Shown: positions 47,162-59,783 of the stretch, one piece after another | Layout: the number at the start of each line of letters is the position of its first letter | How positions within the stretch are numbered: position 1 is the first letter of the stretch | Source of the DNA: Paramecium pentaurelia | Lineage: Eukaryota > Ciliophora > Oligohymenophorea > Peniculida > Parameciidae | Direction: 5' to 3' | Length of the DNA stretch: 64,000 bases | NCBI GenBank assembly: GCA_905183005.1 | Contig: CAJJDO010000102.1 | Location: forward strand, 74,098-138,097 | Translations under genes and position numbers: made by a program | The notes under the pieces: generated by a model | The model's database searches: none | What the model saw: only the letters and a program-made list of their open reading frames with translations | Told to the model about the DNA's origin: nothing

Positions 47162-49843
47162 ATGAATTTCAAAGAGGATCCAAAAAATCTAATTATCCCA
47201 TTGGATTTGGCAAAGATCATTTATGATAAGTGGGATGCTGATTTGGCTATCTTGGATTAACCTGATTAAGTTTATGGAAAAGCATTACATGGGAAAGGAG
47301 AAGTTACATTCAAAAATGGAAATAAGTATGAAGGAGAGTTTCATAATGGGATGTTACATGGTTCTAGTAATTTACAATAAACTAGGTGAGGGCACATTTA
47401 CTTGGGCATCTGGTGTAATCTATAAGGGTGAATTCACATACAATAAAATTGAAGGATAAGGAACTTATTATTGGCCAGAAGGTTCAACTTATACTGGAAT
47501 TGTTGTGAATGGACTTAGACATGGATAAGGCAAGTTTGTTACAGCAGATAAATCAGCAGTATATGAAGGATAATGGGAGAATGGTTTAAGACATGGTTTT
47601 GGAAAAATTACTTTCTAAAGTGGGTATAATTATCCATTATGAAATTTAGTGCCACATTTGAAGGACAATTTTATTAAGGCAATAAATCTGGGAAAGGCAA
47701 GATGATTTATCCTTCTGGTAATTATTATGATGGAGATTTCTTGATGGATAAAAAAGAAGGATAGGGAGTAATGTTTTGGTTGAATTCAAATGAAAAATAT
47801 TATGGAGAGTGGAAAGACAATGTTTAAAATGGTTGGGGAGTTCATTTATGGATTGAACCTAAAGGAGAAGGTTCCAAATATTTGAGAAATAGATATGAAG
47901 GAGAATGGGAAAATGGAGAAAGAAGTGGAGTTGGAGTATTTTATTATGCAAATGGAGCTAAATATATGGGAAGTTGGAAAAACAATCTGAAATATGGAGT
48001 TGCTCTATTTATAACAGATACAGGTGGTTTTATTCTTGGAGAATTCAAATAAGATAGATTAATAAAGGTTTATGCAACAACTGAAAATGAATCTAGAACT
48101 GGTATCTTACCTAGAGAAATTGCACCTTAAGGTGGTGAAGTAATTTAATAAAATGAAAATCCTAAAGAAGTAGGGGACAATAAAGATAGAAAGAAAGATA
48201 ATAAAGATAATAATAAAGATAAAGATAATAAAGATAATAAAGATAAAGATAAAGATAAAAATAAATTGGGTAATACTACAAAGAGACCTGAAAAATTAGC
48301 AGGTATCAATAATCCAAATCAAACTTAAACTAATCTTAATAAAACAATAGAAACTAATCCGTATTCTTATATGATTGATTTCTCAGATTTATATAAAGGA
48401 TTGTAATTAGACTCTTAATAAATTGATCAAAATGTTTAAACTATGTTATTGAGACACAATTATACACTTAAAACACATTATAAATTCTTTGCTAATAAAT
48501 TTGAAAGTTTGCTTTATGAAGATACATTCTCTTTGAGTTTAGAAGGTTTTTGGAAAATTGCAAGAGATGTAATTTAATATTTTTAATTTAGGCTAAATTA
48601 TTGAATCAAAATTATTCATTGGCTGAGTTGAATAGAAATTTTTTATAAGGATCTAAAAATAATTATAGATTAAAATATGATAGATAAGAATTAAATGTAG
48701 AAATAGATGTACTTAGTAGATAAGGTAGTAATATTAATTTGTAAGAACTTAATGATTTATTCCATTAACAAATGGCTTTTGATTGTTTATCAACTGAAAA
48801 AATAAATTATCAAGATTTCTAACTTAAAGATGTAACATTTAAAAAGAAAGTTGAAGATATTCATGATCCTAGAAGATGTATTTTATTTAGACATTTTATT
48901 GAATTAATTGTAAGATTATCATATTTGAAATATGGCAATCTAATTGATTTACATAGAGCAATTGAAAGAGTAATTATCAGTAAATTGACTCCATATTTTG
49001 AAAGAAAAAAGGGTAAATAGAATTAATCTTTGGATGATACTAAAAAATCTACTCATCCTAAAATTATTATTGGAGATTTCATTGATGAAGTTAAACCTAT
49101 ATTTGATGTATGGTCTATTGAAAATAGAGAGACTTAATTTGGATTTACTGATAGAACTATTAATTTAGAATAAATATATAAGTTATTAAATGCTTCAGAA
49201 TAAGATAAACTTATTTTAATAAGTTATGTTGATAAAAACTTTGATACTGATGAAGGACAAATAACATAATAATCTATTTCATAAATTGATTAATCTTCTG
49301 TTAATTAAACAATCAGAGAAGATGGAAATAAACGTAGAAAGAAATAATAAGATTAGACAGCTGAAAAAGATTAAAGAAAGACTTTAGAAAAATCTACATC
49401 TATTATTAAATATGAGTTATTGTTGTTTGAATTTACAGATATTCTTACATCATTCTTAGTCAAAAAAGTATTCATACTATATTTATCATCATCTAGCATA
49501 AAGACTTACATACCAATAAAGAAGATGAATTCAAAATAAGAATGAGTAATCATATCAAAAAATTGAAAAACAGAAAACCTCCTACTTTAAACAAATACAA
49601 ATAGCCAAGATTAGAACCATAGACATAGAAAGATATTTAGAAAGAACAATTAAAATAATTAAGAATATAATAAGAAATCAAAGCTAGATAAAGGAAATTA
49701 TTAGAAGAAGAAAGAAAATAAGAGTATAATTAATAATTTATAAAAATAGAGAAAGAGAGAGAAATTTAATGGCATTAGAAGATAATGATATCAAATCAGA
49801 ACATGAAGATGATGATGTGGAAAGTGAAGAAAGTGATTATTGA
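47162..49843 (+). CDS. RSPH10B: Radial spoke head protein 10 homologue (RSPH10B), 850 aa
   Basis: ATG at 47162, TGA at 49841-49843, five introns (47361-47385, 47624-47649, 48569-48591, 49468-49496, 49724-49749), exactly 851 codons. Residues ~30-290 are about ten MORN repeats such as YEGEFHNGMLHGEGTFTW. A Lys/Asp/Asn low-complexity linker follows (~335-365). Then comes a conserved helical region with THYKFFANKFES and FWKIARD, matching the part after the MORN array in animal RSPH10B, and finally a charged coiled-coil tail. Length and order match that family (about 870 aa in humans). Radial spoke heads sit in the 9+2 axoneme and regulate dynein. It is the partner of the divergent MORN/IQ gene. 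Confidence 0.88.
48186..48264 (+). repeat. GATAAA/GATAAT short tandem repeat coding Lys/Asp/Asn linker
   Basis: Imperfect 6- and 9-bp repeats in frame within RSPH10B, coding for alternating Lys, Asp and Asn. Likely a flexible linker that varies in length. Confidence 0.8.
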
Positions 49844-49931
49844 AATTTTAATCAAATAGTAAATTTCTTATATATAAATAAATTTATTAAATTTATATTT
49901 ATAAAATTCTTTAAATTAAATTAAAATTATA

Positions 49932-50881
49932 ATGTCTGATCAAGAAGAAACAACACCTAGAGGAGCTAAGACTCATAAAGGCAAAAGAATTCTAGAGTCT
50001 CGAGAACCTAAATTAGTTGAAGGTCCAAAACAAACTCTCTTCATACGAGGTCCTAAGACTTCTCTTAGTGTAAGATAATTGGCACATGAATGGCATTTGA
50101 TAAAAAGAGATTTTAGTACTACATATAATAAAAATCATGAAATCTAACCATTTGAAGATACTAAACAATTAGAAACATTTTGTGAAAGAAGTTAATGTTC
50201 AATGTTTTGTTTTGTATCAAATTCAAAGAAACGTCCTGATAATCTAATTATTGGAAGAACATTTGATAAAAAAATATTAGATATGGTTGAATTACATTTA
50301 AAAGAATTCAAAAGTCAAGAAGAATTTGGTACTTCTGTTGAAATTCCTATGCATGCAAGACCATTAATTATTTTTAATGGTGATGTTTTTGGATTTAATC
50401 CAAATCATATGAAATTACATAATCTTTTTACAGATTTCTTTTATGAAAATGTTCCTATTTAAGATATAAAATCATAAGAAATTCATTTAATTATAAGTAT
50501 TACTGCAACAAATGATACAAGTTTAGCAATAACAATATTATAAAAATAGAATCATGAAGATGGTATTAAAATTTAAGAAATTGGACCTAGATGTATTTTT
50601 GAAATTAGAAGAACTAAATGGGCAGATGATGAATTATTTAAGAAAGCATGTCGTTAACCTAAACCAAAAGCTAAACCACATGTAAATAGATATATTAATA
50701 AATTTAGGAAAAAAATATTGTTTATGATGAAGTAGGTGATAAAAGAGGAAAGGTTTTCGTTTAATAACAAGATCTCAGTACTTTAGCCTTAAAAAAAAGA
50801 AAGAAGCTTAGAAAAGGTGATCAAAAATTAAAAGCTAGAATTGAATCTTAAGAATAGAATGTAGAAGTTAATGAAGAATGA
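49932..50881 (+). CDS. RPF2: Ribosome production factor 2 homologue (Brix domain)
   Basis: ATG at 49932, TGA at 50879-50881, one intron (50682-50707), exactly 308 codons. The N-terminus has AKTHKGKRILESREPKLVEG followed by KQTLFIRGPKTS, then the Brix domain with KKRPDNLIIGRTFD, ending in EIGPRC-FEIRRTKWA. The C-terminus has VYDEVGDKRGKVF-QQQDL, the RPF2 signature tail, then a Lys-rich end. RPF2 acts in the nucleolus with RRS1 to bring 5S RNP into pre-60S particles. Length matches the family (about 300-340 aa). Confidence 0.93.
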
Positions 50882-50940
50882 AATCATGTGTTGTTTATAA
50901 ATATCTAAACTAATTATAAATTATAAATAATATTATATTT

Positions 50941-51816
50941 ATGATTATCCCTTATACCCTGACTTTTTTCATTATTTTTCTGACATACTTTTTACTTAGG
51001 AAATAAAAAAAAATCAAACTAGAATCCAATATGACTATTCTAATTACAGGAGGATGCATGGGTATTGGTAAATAAATGTGTAAATTATTGGCAATGAAAT
51101 AATGCAAAATAATTATCTTAGACATTAGAAAAGATCTTATTGCCGATCTTAAAAATACAATTGAATAATATGGAGGTAAAGTATCATTTTATGAATGTGA
51201 TCTATCAAAATAAGAGCAGATAATTGAAACTATTAATTAAATCAATGAACCAATACATATTTTAATCAATAATGCTGGAGTTGCTAAACTAAAATTATTC
51301 TCAGAATAATCATTTCAAGATCTTTAATTGACTCATGCAGTTAATTATCTTGCTCCAGTTCTACTAACCAAATTACTTATACCTAAAATGGAAGCTTAAA
51401 AATTTGGACATATAGTTAATATAGGATCTGTATTATCAATTATAACAGGATTAAAAGTAGCAGCATATTGTGCCTCCAAACATGCTCTACTTGGTTTTCA
51501 TAATAGTTTGAGAGTTGAATTAAAATTGAAGAAAAGTCCTGTTAAATGTACATTTATTGCTCCTTGGGCAATTAATACAGGTATGTTTAAAGGAGTTAAA
51601 TCTAAAATTGATTTTCTACTACCAGAATTAAAAGAAGAAAGAGTTGCCATTGAAATTATTGATGCAATAGAAAATTAAAAAGATGTACATTCTATCCCTT
51701 CATTCTATTGGTTATTATCAAATCTAGTCAGATTCTTACCTCATCCCATAGCAGATTTTATTGTAATAAAGGCATAAGGGCCCTATATTTAAGAAATGGT
51801 GGGTAGAAATCAATGA
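50941..51816 (+). CDS. Membrane-anchored short-chain dehydrogenase/reductase (291 aa)
   Basis: An intronless frame from ATG 50941 to TGA 51814-51816. Residues 1-19 are a hydrophobic N-terminal anchor. The Rossmann motif TGGCMGIG lies at ~36-43, an Asp at the end of beta-2 (ILDI) suggests NAD preference, followed by NNAG, then Ser ... YCASK with the catalytic Ser-Tyr-Lys. The overall pattern is of retinol dehydrogenase/17-beta-HSD type SDRs on ER or lipid droplets. Substrate cannot be inferred. The extra basic stretch after the anchor fits a cytosol-facing enzyme. Confidence 0.93.
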
Positions 51817-52409
51817 TGAATATTTATAAGATCTAATTCAAAATATATTAATTTCCCAGATATTTAACTATATCAAGAAATACTAAGGTCATTAAATTAA
51901 AATTTTTTAGAATAATAAATTCTTTATTTTAAGCTATAATTATAATATAAACAATAAATATATAAATATAATTAATTTGTGCTTATAATTATTGAAATTC
52001 TTTATTATAAATTTTATAATAAATTGAACTAATTCTAAATTTTTCAATTAACAAATTTTAATATTCAAAATACTAGATTATAAGGTATATCTTATAGATA
52101 TAATTAATACTTATTTAATAATTTAAAAATTAATATGACTATATTCATAATTTATTTTCTCTTTATAGATATAGAAATTTCTAAAATCTTTAAAATGAGT
52201 TTAGATATTTAATTATGATATAAGAAATAAATAGATTTTTCATTTATGATTAAGTCTTAGATAAATAAAAAATAAATGATGTGAAGAATATATTTATATT
52301 AATTCAACAAGTGATTAGAAAATATATTAATTAACTAGTATGTTTAAAAAATATCAATGAGATCAATAGAGTTTAATTATGATATGATTATGGGATAATG
52401 ATAGCTGTT
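51817..52409. other. AT-rich convergent intergenic region
   Basis: 593 bp between two converging genes; no frame or repeat of note. Confidence 0.6.
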
Positions 52410-52894
52410 TCAAAATATAAATTTTTTCCTTCCCAATTAGGCAGAACATTAGGAACAAAAATGAACTGCATCTTGACAATCCTTTAAATAACAGGGAATC
52501 AAACAACAACTAATTATATAATTTAAATTAATTGATACCCTAACCAAAGTCCCAAAGCAGCCAAGACTCCTCCAACTAAATAAGCTCCTGCTCCAGCTTC
52601 ATAAGAAACAATAGTTTGAATTTGTTTTTGACAATAATAACAATTCACAACAACTGGGAAATTTGATTATATTGGTATTTAAGCTATGTTTGATTTTAAA
52701 TATATTATACAATTATGAAATGTTGATGTGTATTAGATTGGAAAACCTTGTTAAATAGGTTGAGCATATTAATTATATGCCAATTAATTCTAATCTTAGA
52801 GTTCAAAGGAAGGGTATTAAACCTTAGATATTGTTGGAATATTTTCTTAATCAAACGTTTAAGGTAATGGAAAATGTTTATTATTATTTGACAT
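52410..52894 (-). CDS. LITAF-domain (zinc-ribbon membrane) protein, 142 aa
   Basis: ATG at 52894, TGA at 52412-52410, two introns (52684-52710, 52510-52538), exactly 143 codons. The first ~70 residues are Gln/Pro/Tyr-rich. The LITAF domain follows: VNCYYC, a hydrophobic insert AGAYLVGGVLAALGLWLG, CCLIPCYLKDCQDAVHFCSQC and a final GRKKFIF. The two CxxC pairs bind zinc and the hydrophobic part dips into the membrane. LITAF/CDIP proteins sit on endosomes and lysosomes. The second intron falls just before the CC pair. All key Cys are kept. Confidence 0.92.
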
Positions 52895-53250
52895 AATATA
52901 ATAATTTATGCCATTTTAATTAAATAGAATGGCTACATAAAATTTATATTATTTATAAAATGGATACGTTTAGATAGTTTGATAATCTAGATATATAAGA
53001 ATAGGATCAAATAAGTATATTAATATTTAGATATATATGATCATAAAAAAATGAGATGTTATTTTAAGTTAGATTAAAGAAGAAGAGAATTAATTTATTT
53101 AAGATTAAGTTGAAGTGAAAATGAAAAGTAAATAAATATTAGTTTGATGACATCTTTTAGTTATGTTTGAAGTCATGAAGTTAAAATATTATAATAAAAT
53201 TTTGATTTTTCTTGCGTTTGTAAATAATAATTAATCAAAACATTTAGAAT
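52895..53250. other. Divergent intergenic region
   Basis: 356 bp between the LITAF gene and the channel gene, which point away from each other. Only short AT-rich frames. Confidence 0.55.
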
Positions 53251-55900
53251 ATGCAAATATATCCAATAAATGGAGATGATTCTCCTATAAATGAATTTAC
53301 ATCTAGAAGTGGAAATAAGAATGGATAAAATTAAATGAAGAAAATTCATAATGCTAAAACTTCTAGATATTTGTATTAGAATATATAATGAATAGATTGC
53401 CACTTTATAATCAACCACTTTCATCTGAATCTAGAAATACATTGTCAAGAACAGACTCTCATCTAAAGTTTAGTTTTGTTAGTCATTCTTAGATATAAAG
53501 AAGAAATGCAAAATGTGAATTTCGATAAATAAGTAGAAAATTAATCCATGCAATGAATTTTGTGAAAGAACTTCGTTAATATGCTGAATAATTGAAGTCA
53601 TAACATATGGAATACAAATATCGGCATCGTAACTTTTTTCCTTTTTATCCAGATGATAAGATATATATTATTTGGATTATTTTTATGAAAGGAATGCATT
53701 GTATAGCATCAATAATATTGCCATTTTAATTAGCATTCTAAGTATTATATCTAAAAATATTAGGGGAGTAGGAACATTATTAACTCAAATACTTACTGTT
53801 ATATTTGCAATTGATATACTATTTAACTTAACAAGTTGTCATATTGATGAATATAATACTCTTTTACATACTTTTGATAGGATCATACCCTATTATATTA
53901 AAAGATGGTTTATAGTTGATTTATTATCTATAATACCTTTTGAAGCTTATGAAAGTACAAAAATATTAGGATTAATGAGATTATTTAGAATTGCAAAGTA
54001 TTTTATGTATGAAAGACGTGAAAATTATCATACAGCAAATGATATTATTAAAAAGAAAGAAATTATTGTAAACGAAGATCTATTTTATAGAGAAGATTAT
54101 AATATAGATTTAAGAATTAAAAGAGTTTTAACTATTTTTATAGATATGGTAATTTTGACTCATATTTTTGCATGTTTATGGTTTTGGAGTGCTAGAATTG
54201 ATGAATTTAATTAGGAAACTTGGATTATAAGAGAAAATGCTTATGATTATAATATAGGAAAATAATATTTGACCTGTTTCTATTGGGCAATATAAACAGT
54301 TACTGTTATTGGATATGGAGATATTGCTGCTCAAACTTCTTTTGAGTTTTTTCTTTAAATATTCTGGATGCTGATTGGAGTTGGATTCTATTCATTTACT
54401 ATTGGTGATATAACTTGCATTTTAGTAAATGTTAATCCACGTTAAGAATATGAAGATTAATTAATATTATTAGAGGAATTGGGAGATCAAACATTCATGA
54501 TTGAAGAAGTACTCAAAGAATTAATTTCATTTACTAAATTTAATATATCTCATAATCCATTTTGGGCACGTAATACTATTGAAATGATCTAAGCTTTACC
54601 TTGGAGTATGAGATAATACCTTATTGCATCAACTCATAAAGATATTTTTAAAATTGTACCCTTTATTGCAAATGATATAAATTTCTCTGCCATGGTATTA
54701 CCTTATTGTACTTTTGCTAAATTTGATGAATATTCTACAATATATCATATAGGTTAAAGTTCATCAGATTTCTATTATCTATTAAGTGGTGATGTAAGAT
54801 TATCTGATGCTTCTGGTGAATGTATTTTAAGAGTAATGGAAGGAACAGTCTTTGGAGAAGTAGAATCAATTGAATAGACTTTAAGAAGATGGCATGCTCA
54901 TGCTGTTACAAAAAGTGTTGTATTAATGTGTCCAGGCAGATTTTTTGAATCTTTGATCAAATAAAACTCTACTCAATTTTTTGAATTATATTAGATGTAT
55001 AAAAGAAGAAAAATATTATTATCTGATTATGCAGAATAAAAATAAAGTAATATTAATAAATGCATATTAATTTAGGATAAGCTGTTAGACTTAAAAGATC
55101 TACAGCCATTATTGTAGAAGGTAAAGTTGTTCAAACTTAATAAATTAGAAGATCAAGTGAAAATAGATAATAATTCAAATCTAAAATAGATTTTAGAAAT
55201 TATATCAGTGTTTAATAGGATTTAATGTTATCAGTTGTTGGTTAAAAGTAAGCTAGGAAAAAACTACTTAGAGAGAAATTTAGATTAGTATATTTTATTA
55301 ATATATATAAAGGCTGTTGATAGAATTAAATAAATGTTACTAAGATCTAAAAAAAGAAGAGTAGCATTAGTTACTGATCCAGATTATAAAATTATTAGAG
55401 AATTGATTGCTACTAGAAGTCAATAGACAATTTAAACTAATATGTTTGAAACTAATAATTAATTATAAAAGTTGATGAATAAATTTGGTAAAGTAGTAGA
55501 ATAAGAAAATTAAGTTTAATAATTTATTATTAAAAAAAAATAAGAATCTTATGAAAAAATAAAGAGAATTAAACTTAAAAATCTACTAGCAGATTGGAAT
55601 CATAATACACATCGTAAATCAATAAGAAGGGAAATTGATCTATATTATTCATCCTTTCATGAACAAATTTTTCAAGAAATTTTGTAAACTAGAATTGATC
55701 AAAAATAAAAAATTAAATATAAATAAGATAATATTAGAAAAAATTCAGTCTAATAACTTAAATTATTAAATTTAAATGTTAATTACATTATATAATTAGC
55801 AATGAAATTTTCAATTCAAAAATTTGAAATTATGAAATTAGAAAGAGAAATTGATTTAATTATTGATGAATGCCAATCTATAGTCTAATAAATTATATGA
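53251..55900 (+). CDS. K+ channel with cyclic-nucleotide-binding domain (CNG/HCN/EAG class), ~865-875 aa
   Basis: ATG at 53251, TGA at 55898-55900, one clear intron (53373-53395). A frame change at 53625-53672 can be solved two ways: a missing G in TTTGGATT near 53674, keeping a conserved-looking FPFYPDD segment before S1, or a 32-nt intron 53630-53661. The six-span core includes S4-like LGLMRLFRIAKYF with few Arg, a pore helix with FYWAIQT and filter TVIGYGD (codons near 54300), so it is K+-selective. The C-linker and CNBD follow (HIGQSSSDFYYLLSGDV, VFGEVESIE), but the cassette lacks the usual Arg-Ala-Thr, so ligand binding is doubtful. A long basic coiled-coil tail ends the protein. Confidence 0.88.
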
Positions 55901-56135
55901 TATTACTTACTTTATAAATATATATGATTATTTTATAATTCTCATTATATTTTAAAATTACAATAAAAGAATATAGATAATTTAAAGTAGAATATTTATA
56001 TAAATATGATTCTTCTAATATTAGTTTTATTAAAGAATAAAAATAATTAAGATTTAATATAATAATATAGATATTATATAAATAAGAGAAGCTATTAATA
56101 AATTTTGAATTCAATCTCATAAACTAATAATATTT

Positions 56136-57075
56136 TCAATAATTATCTCCAAATTTTAACGGAAACTAAAAGGCAAGAACTTTTTGATTCAATACAAATA
56201 TTAAATGATTCTATGATTTCTAATTATGATCCACCTTTATTGTAGTTTCAAAAGTAAAACCATTCTTCATTTTTTTTGATTCTATCACTTATGCATTAAG
56301 AAATAATTTAGGTTTTGCTTTTTCTCTTTTTTCCCCAGCCCATGCTAAATTAGTTTCATAAAGTTGTGCTTTATCAATTTAAACTAAAAAAGTAATAGAA
56401 ATTTAATTTACAATTAGATAAGACTTTAACAATCTCATTGTTATTCTCAAAAATACATAAAGTATTCCTATTGGAATTTGGTCTTTGGATTATTAGACTG
56501 AAAATTTATTCTTATTCTTATTGTTGTTCTTTAGTTAAATCTTGAAAGTTTTCTTTCCCATAAAGTGTGTTATTAAGTTTTTTTATCATATTCTGGTAAT
56601 CGAGATCTCTGAGTGCATAGCAGTTAGATTACTATTCCTACTTGTCTTATTAATCTTAACCCTTTTAAGAGTAAACTTCCTATAAAATCTATAGAATCTT
56701 TTCACTTTTATAGATTGTTATAGCTTAATTAGTAATTTCCAATATTCTCAGATGAAATGCAATAGCATTAATCCCTTTCTAACAAGATGTATGAAAAACA
56801 ACATCAATAAAATTTTCCAAATCATCTTACTTATCTGGAAGTTTGATGAGTTCAACTTTTGATATTGCAAATACTTTGTGGAATGTATTATCTAAGTATA
56901 TGATTTTGTATTTGATATCATCCATAAGTTTGAGAAGATTTGTATAGAGGTCATTCCCATTCTTGCAAGATGTAGAAGCAAGTTTTTCTTTATTATCTTT
57001 TTCATAATGAAAGTTTGCTTGAAGAATCATAATTAGAAAAAATAAATAAATATTAATTAAGCAAGTAAGACACAC
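56136..57075 (-). CDS. Secreted or lumenal unidentified protein (303 aa)
   Basis: ATG at 57075, TGA at 56138-56136, one 28-nt intron (56384-56411), exactly 304 codons. Residues ~4-20 are hydrophobic (LINIYLFFLIMIL), a probable signal peptide; a start at 57027 would lose most of it. The mature part is helical in its first two thirds, with four or five Cys, and the last 80 residues look like beta-strands (FTFETTIKVDHNQ, HLIFVLNQKVLAFQFPL). No family recognised. It might be a secretory-granule or surface protein. Confidence 0.75.
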
Positions 57076-57085
57076 ATTAATAATA

Positions 57086-57435
57086 ATGAGACAATCAAAT
57101 ATGAATTATAATGAAAAATAAAATAATTTAAGAATATGTTAACAAATTCTATAAGAAATAGAAATTTTAAATATAAAAATATTATGGCACTAAATCTAAG
57201 ATAATAAAGTTTAATAGTATTTTAATTCATAAAATAAAGATTAGGATTGATAAGAAATAGTATTTCTGAATTAGAAATAAAAAATGTAGAGAATTGAGAT
57301 ACAAACAATTAATTGAATTATAGAAGATAAAATAGTAATGAAGAATAATAGAGTTATTATATTTTTGAAGAAAGTAGAGAAGCAGATTAAAAAAGAAATA
57401 AAAAAAAAAATAGTAGAAAAGAAAATAAATAGTGA
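57086..57435 (+). CDS. Doubtful small gene with an in-frame TGA
   Basis: From ATG 57086 a frame runs, after removing a possible 23-nt intron near 57209-57231, into residues with coiled-coil character. It meets a TGA near 57296 and then continues in the same frame with a charged, Lys/Asn/Arg-rich stretch to TGA 57433-57435. The start is only 10 bp from the opposing secreted-protein start, which is tight. It may be a decayed gene or part of the 5' region of the next gene. Confidence 0.3.
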
Positions 57436-57454
57436 TATATTAATTACTTAAATT

Positions 57455-59741
57455 ATGCAGAATAGACCTCATTCAGCAATCATGAAATTGAAATCTGAGG
57501 CATCTGATGCACGATCTAGAGATTCAATATCTCATTTAATGTTTACTCCTAAACAAAACAAAGTTACAAGCCCTCCCACTAAACGATATGCTGATGGAGA
57601 GACTCTTTACATTCAGAATCTTCAATTTAAATAAGAGGCAAATATGCTTCGTATGCAGAATATTAAATTGAGAACTTTGGTTTAATAGTTATAAGTAATT
57701 TGTCTACATTCTTAATACTTTAGAATCGCATTTAGTAAATAGAGAAAGTTGATCGTTATCAGTTACACACAGACCCTTTAGGGTTGACAACAGCAAATTA
57801 AGAAGGGAGTATTGTGCCTATGCTTAAAGCTAAGATAAGAGAATAGGCATAATAAATATTCGAGCTTACTGACGACTTAAGAAGACAATGCAAATCAGTG
57901 AAATTAACTTAACTTGTAGAATTACAGAAAGAAATAAAGAATCAGCAAGATGAAATCATGCGCTTGAAACAGTTTCAATAAGTCGCCATCAAGGTGACAG
58001 ACCAAGAGTATGTGCTTTCCATATGAAAACAGCTTATTTAATGATCCAGAGATAGGGGAGCGTATAAAAAATTATGTGTTGACCATCAATGCCCAAGAGA
58101 GCCAAATTGAAGTACTAGAAAAGCAAATTAATCAACTTAAATATGAATATTAAGGACTTGTTGAAGACAATATAAAGGTGAAGGAAGAAGTTAAACAGAT
58201 TTCTTTTGAGAAAACTCAATTAAAGAAGAAATTAGAAGATTAAACCATTACAGAGACAGAATAATATTAATAAAAGAAAAGAGAATTTTTAGAGAAGAAA
58301 TTGCAGTATTATGTATTGATTATAATTAGGAGTGTATTAAAATAAGTTGACACTTTAAAAGGGGAACTTTCACTTTATGAAACTAAATATAAATCAGCTA
58401 CGAAATAATAATAAGATTAAGAACGAGAGTTTAAATAATAAATAGCTTTAGCTCAGAAAGCTAAATAGAATTTAGAAGATACACTTTCTAAAAAAGAATT
58501 GCTAATGTATTATTTAAAATAAATTTATTATTAATTAGACAAGATTTATAAGATCGTGTTGCTATATAGGATCTACTCAAACAAAAGACTACATCAGAAG
58601 AACCTGTTGTTAAACATTTGATTCCACCAAAATGTTATCGTTCTTAATTTACTTAATTTCCAGAAGTCCAATAAGCAGAGCATAAAGCTACTGATATAAT
58701 TAATACTGATCCAATAGATTAAGAACGATTAAAAGAATTGCTTGAAGATTTAAAGTATAAAGTAATTTCAATGTGTTTAACTCGATCAAAACTTCAATAT
58801 TTATTTAAAGGAATCGAATTTATTTAATTATCATAAGGACTAAAATTGTTTATGAAGAGGCCATTTAATTATTCAGAAAAAGATGCTATAGTTTTAAGTA
58901 GGTATTTTATTGGAGAAGACAAAGGATAAGGTTATAAAATTTAATGGGAAGATACTCAAAGTGTAAATGATATGATATTGTAAATGATTCCAAGTAAGGA
59001 GGATACTCAATTTAATTTCAAAAGTATAATAAATAAGAATAGTTTAATAAAATTCTTGAATTTTGAAATGAAATAATTAAAATTAGAGGATAAAAAGTAC
59101 AATATTGATGAATACATAATTTATATAAAGAATAATACAAAATGGAATTTGGAACACATAAGTTTTTTGAGATTAATAAATTCTTTGTATCTTGGTGATT
59201 CAGGCAATATAGATCAAGGATTTTTGAGTTTGTATTTGAGAGAAGAATGTGAAATGATGGATCAATTAAATAAATTATAAAAGATTAATTTCTAAATATA
59301 TAGATCAACACCAAAGATTTAAATAAAATATGAAGATGATGAGGATATAGTTTAGAAGCCTGTTGAAATGAAAATGCATATAACTGTTGAACCAATCCTT
59401 ACATATTCATGTAAATTATGAATGTTAATATAGAACTACGATAGAATGATTATTCATTGAAGACTTCTGAAAGTAGAAAACCAACTACTTGTGGAAGAGA
59501 AAATGTTACCTATAGTGAAACTTATGTTGAGAGCATACCTTTCATAAAGAAATAGAGTGAGTAGACAAAAATTGTAAATTTTAAAGTAGAACAAATCAAA
59601 GAGTAGCAAAAGGAAGAAGAATAAAGTGAATTTAAAATGTCAGATAGCATATTATAACCACCATCACTTTTAAAGAATAAAGAATTGAATGGAGATGAAG
59701 AATAGGAATTAGAAGAGGAGATCTATTATGAAGAACTATGA
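57455..59741 (+). CDS. Coiled-coil protein with helical C-terminal domain (717 aa)
   Basis: ATG at 57455, TGA at 59739-59741, five introns (57695-57723, 58008-58032, 58306-58329, 58507-58538, 59411-59433), exactly 718 codons. Residues 1-45 are Ser/Pro/Lys-rich; ~45-340 form a coiled coil with separate segments. Residues ~380-590 look globular and helical (KLFMKRPFNYSEKDAIVLSRYF), resembling EF-hand-like helical pairs without clear calcium loops. The last 90 residues are Glu/Lys/Ser-rich. Intron 4 (32 nt) is the longest well-supported one in this window. Possibly a ciliary or cortical coiled-coil protein; not identified further. Confidence 0.85.
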
Positions 59742-59783
59742 TTTTATTCAAATATTTTAATTTATATGTATTTATCTTATTTA

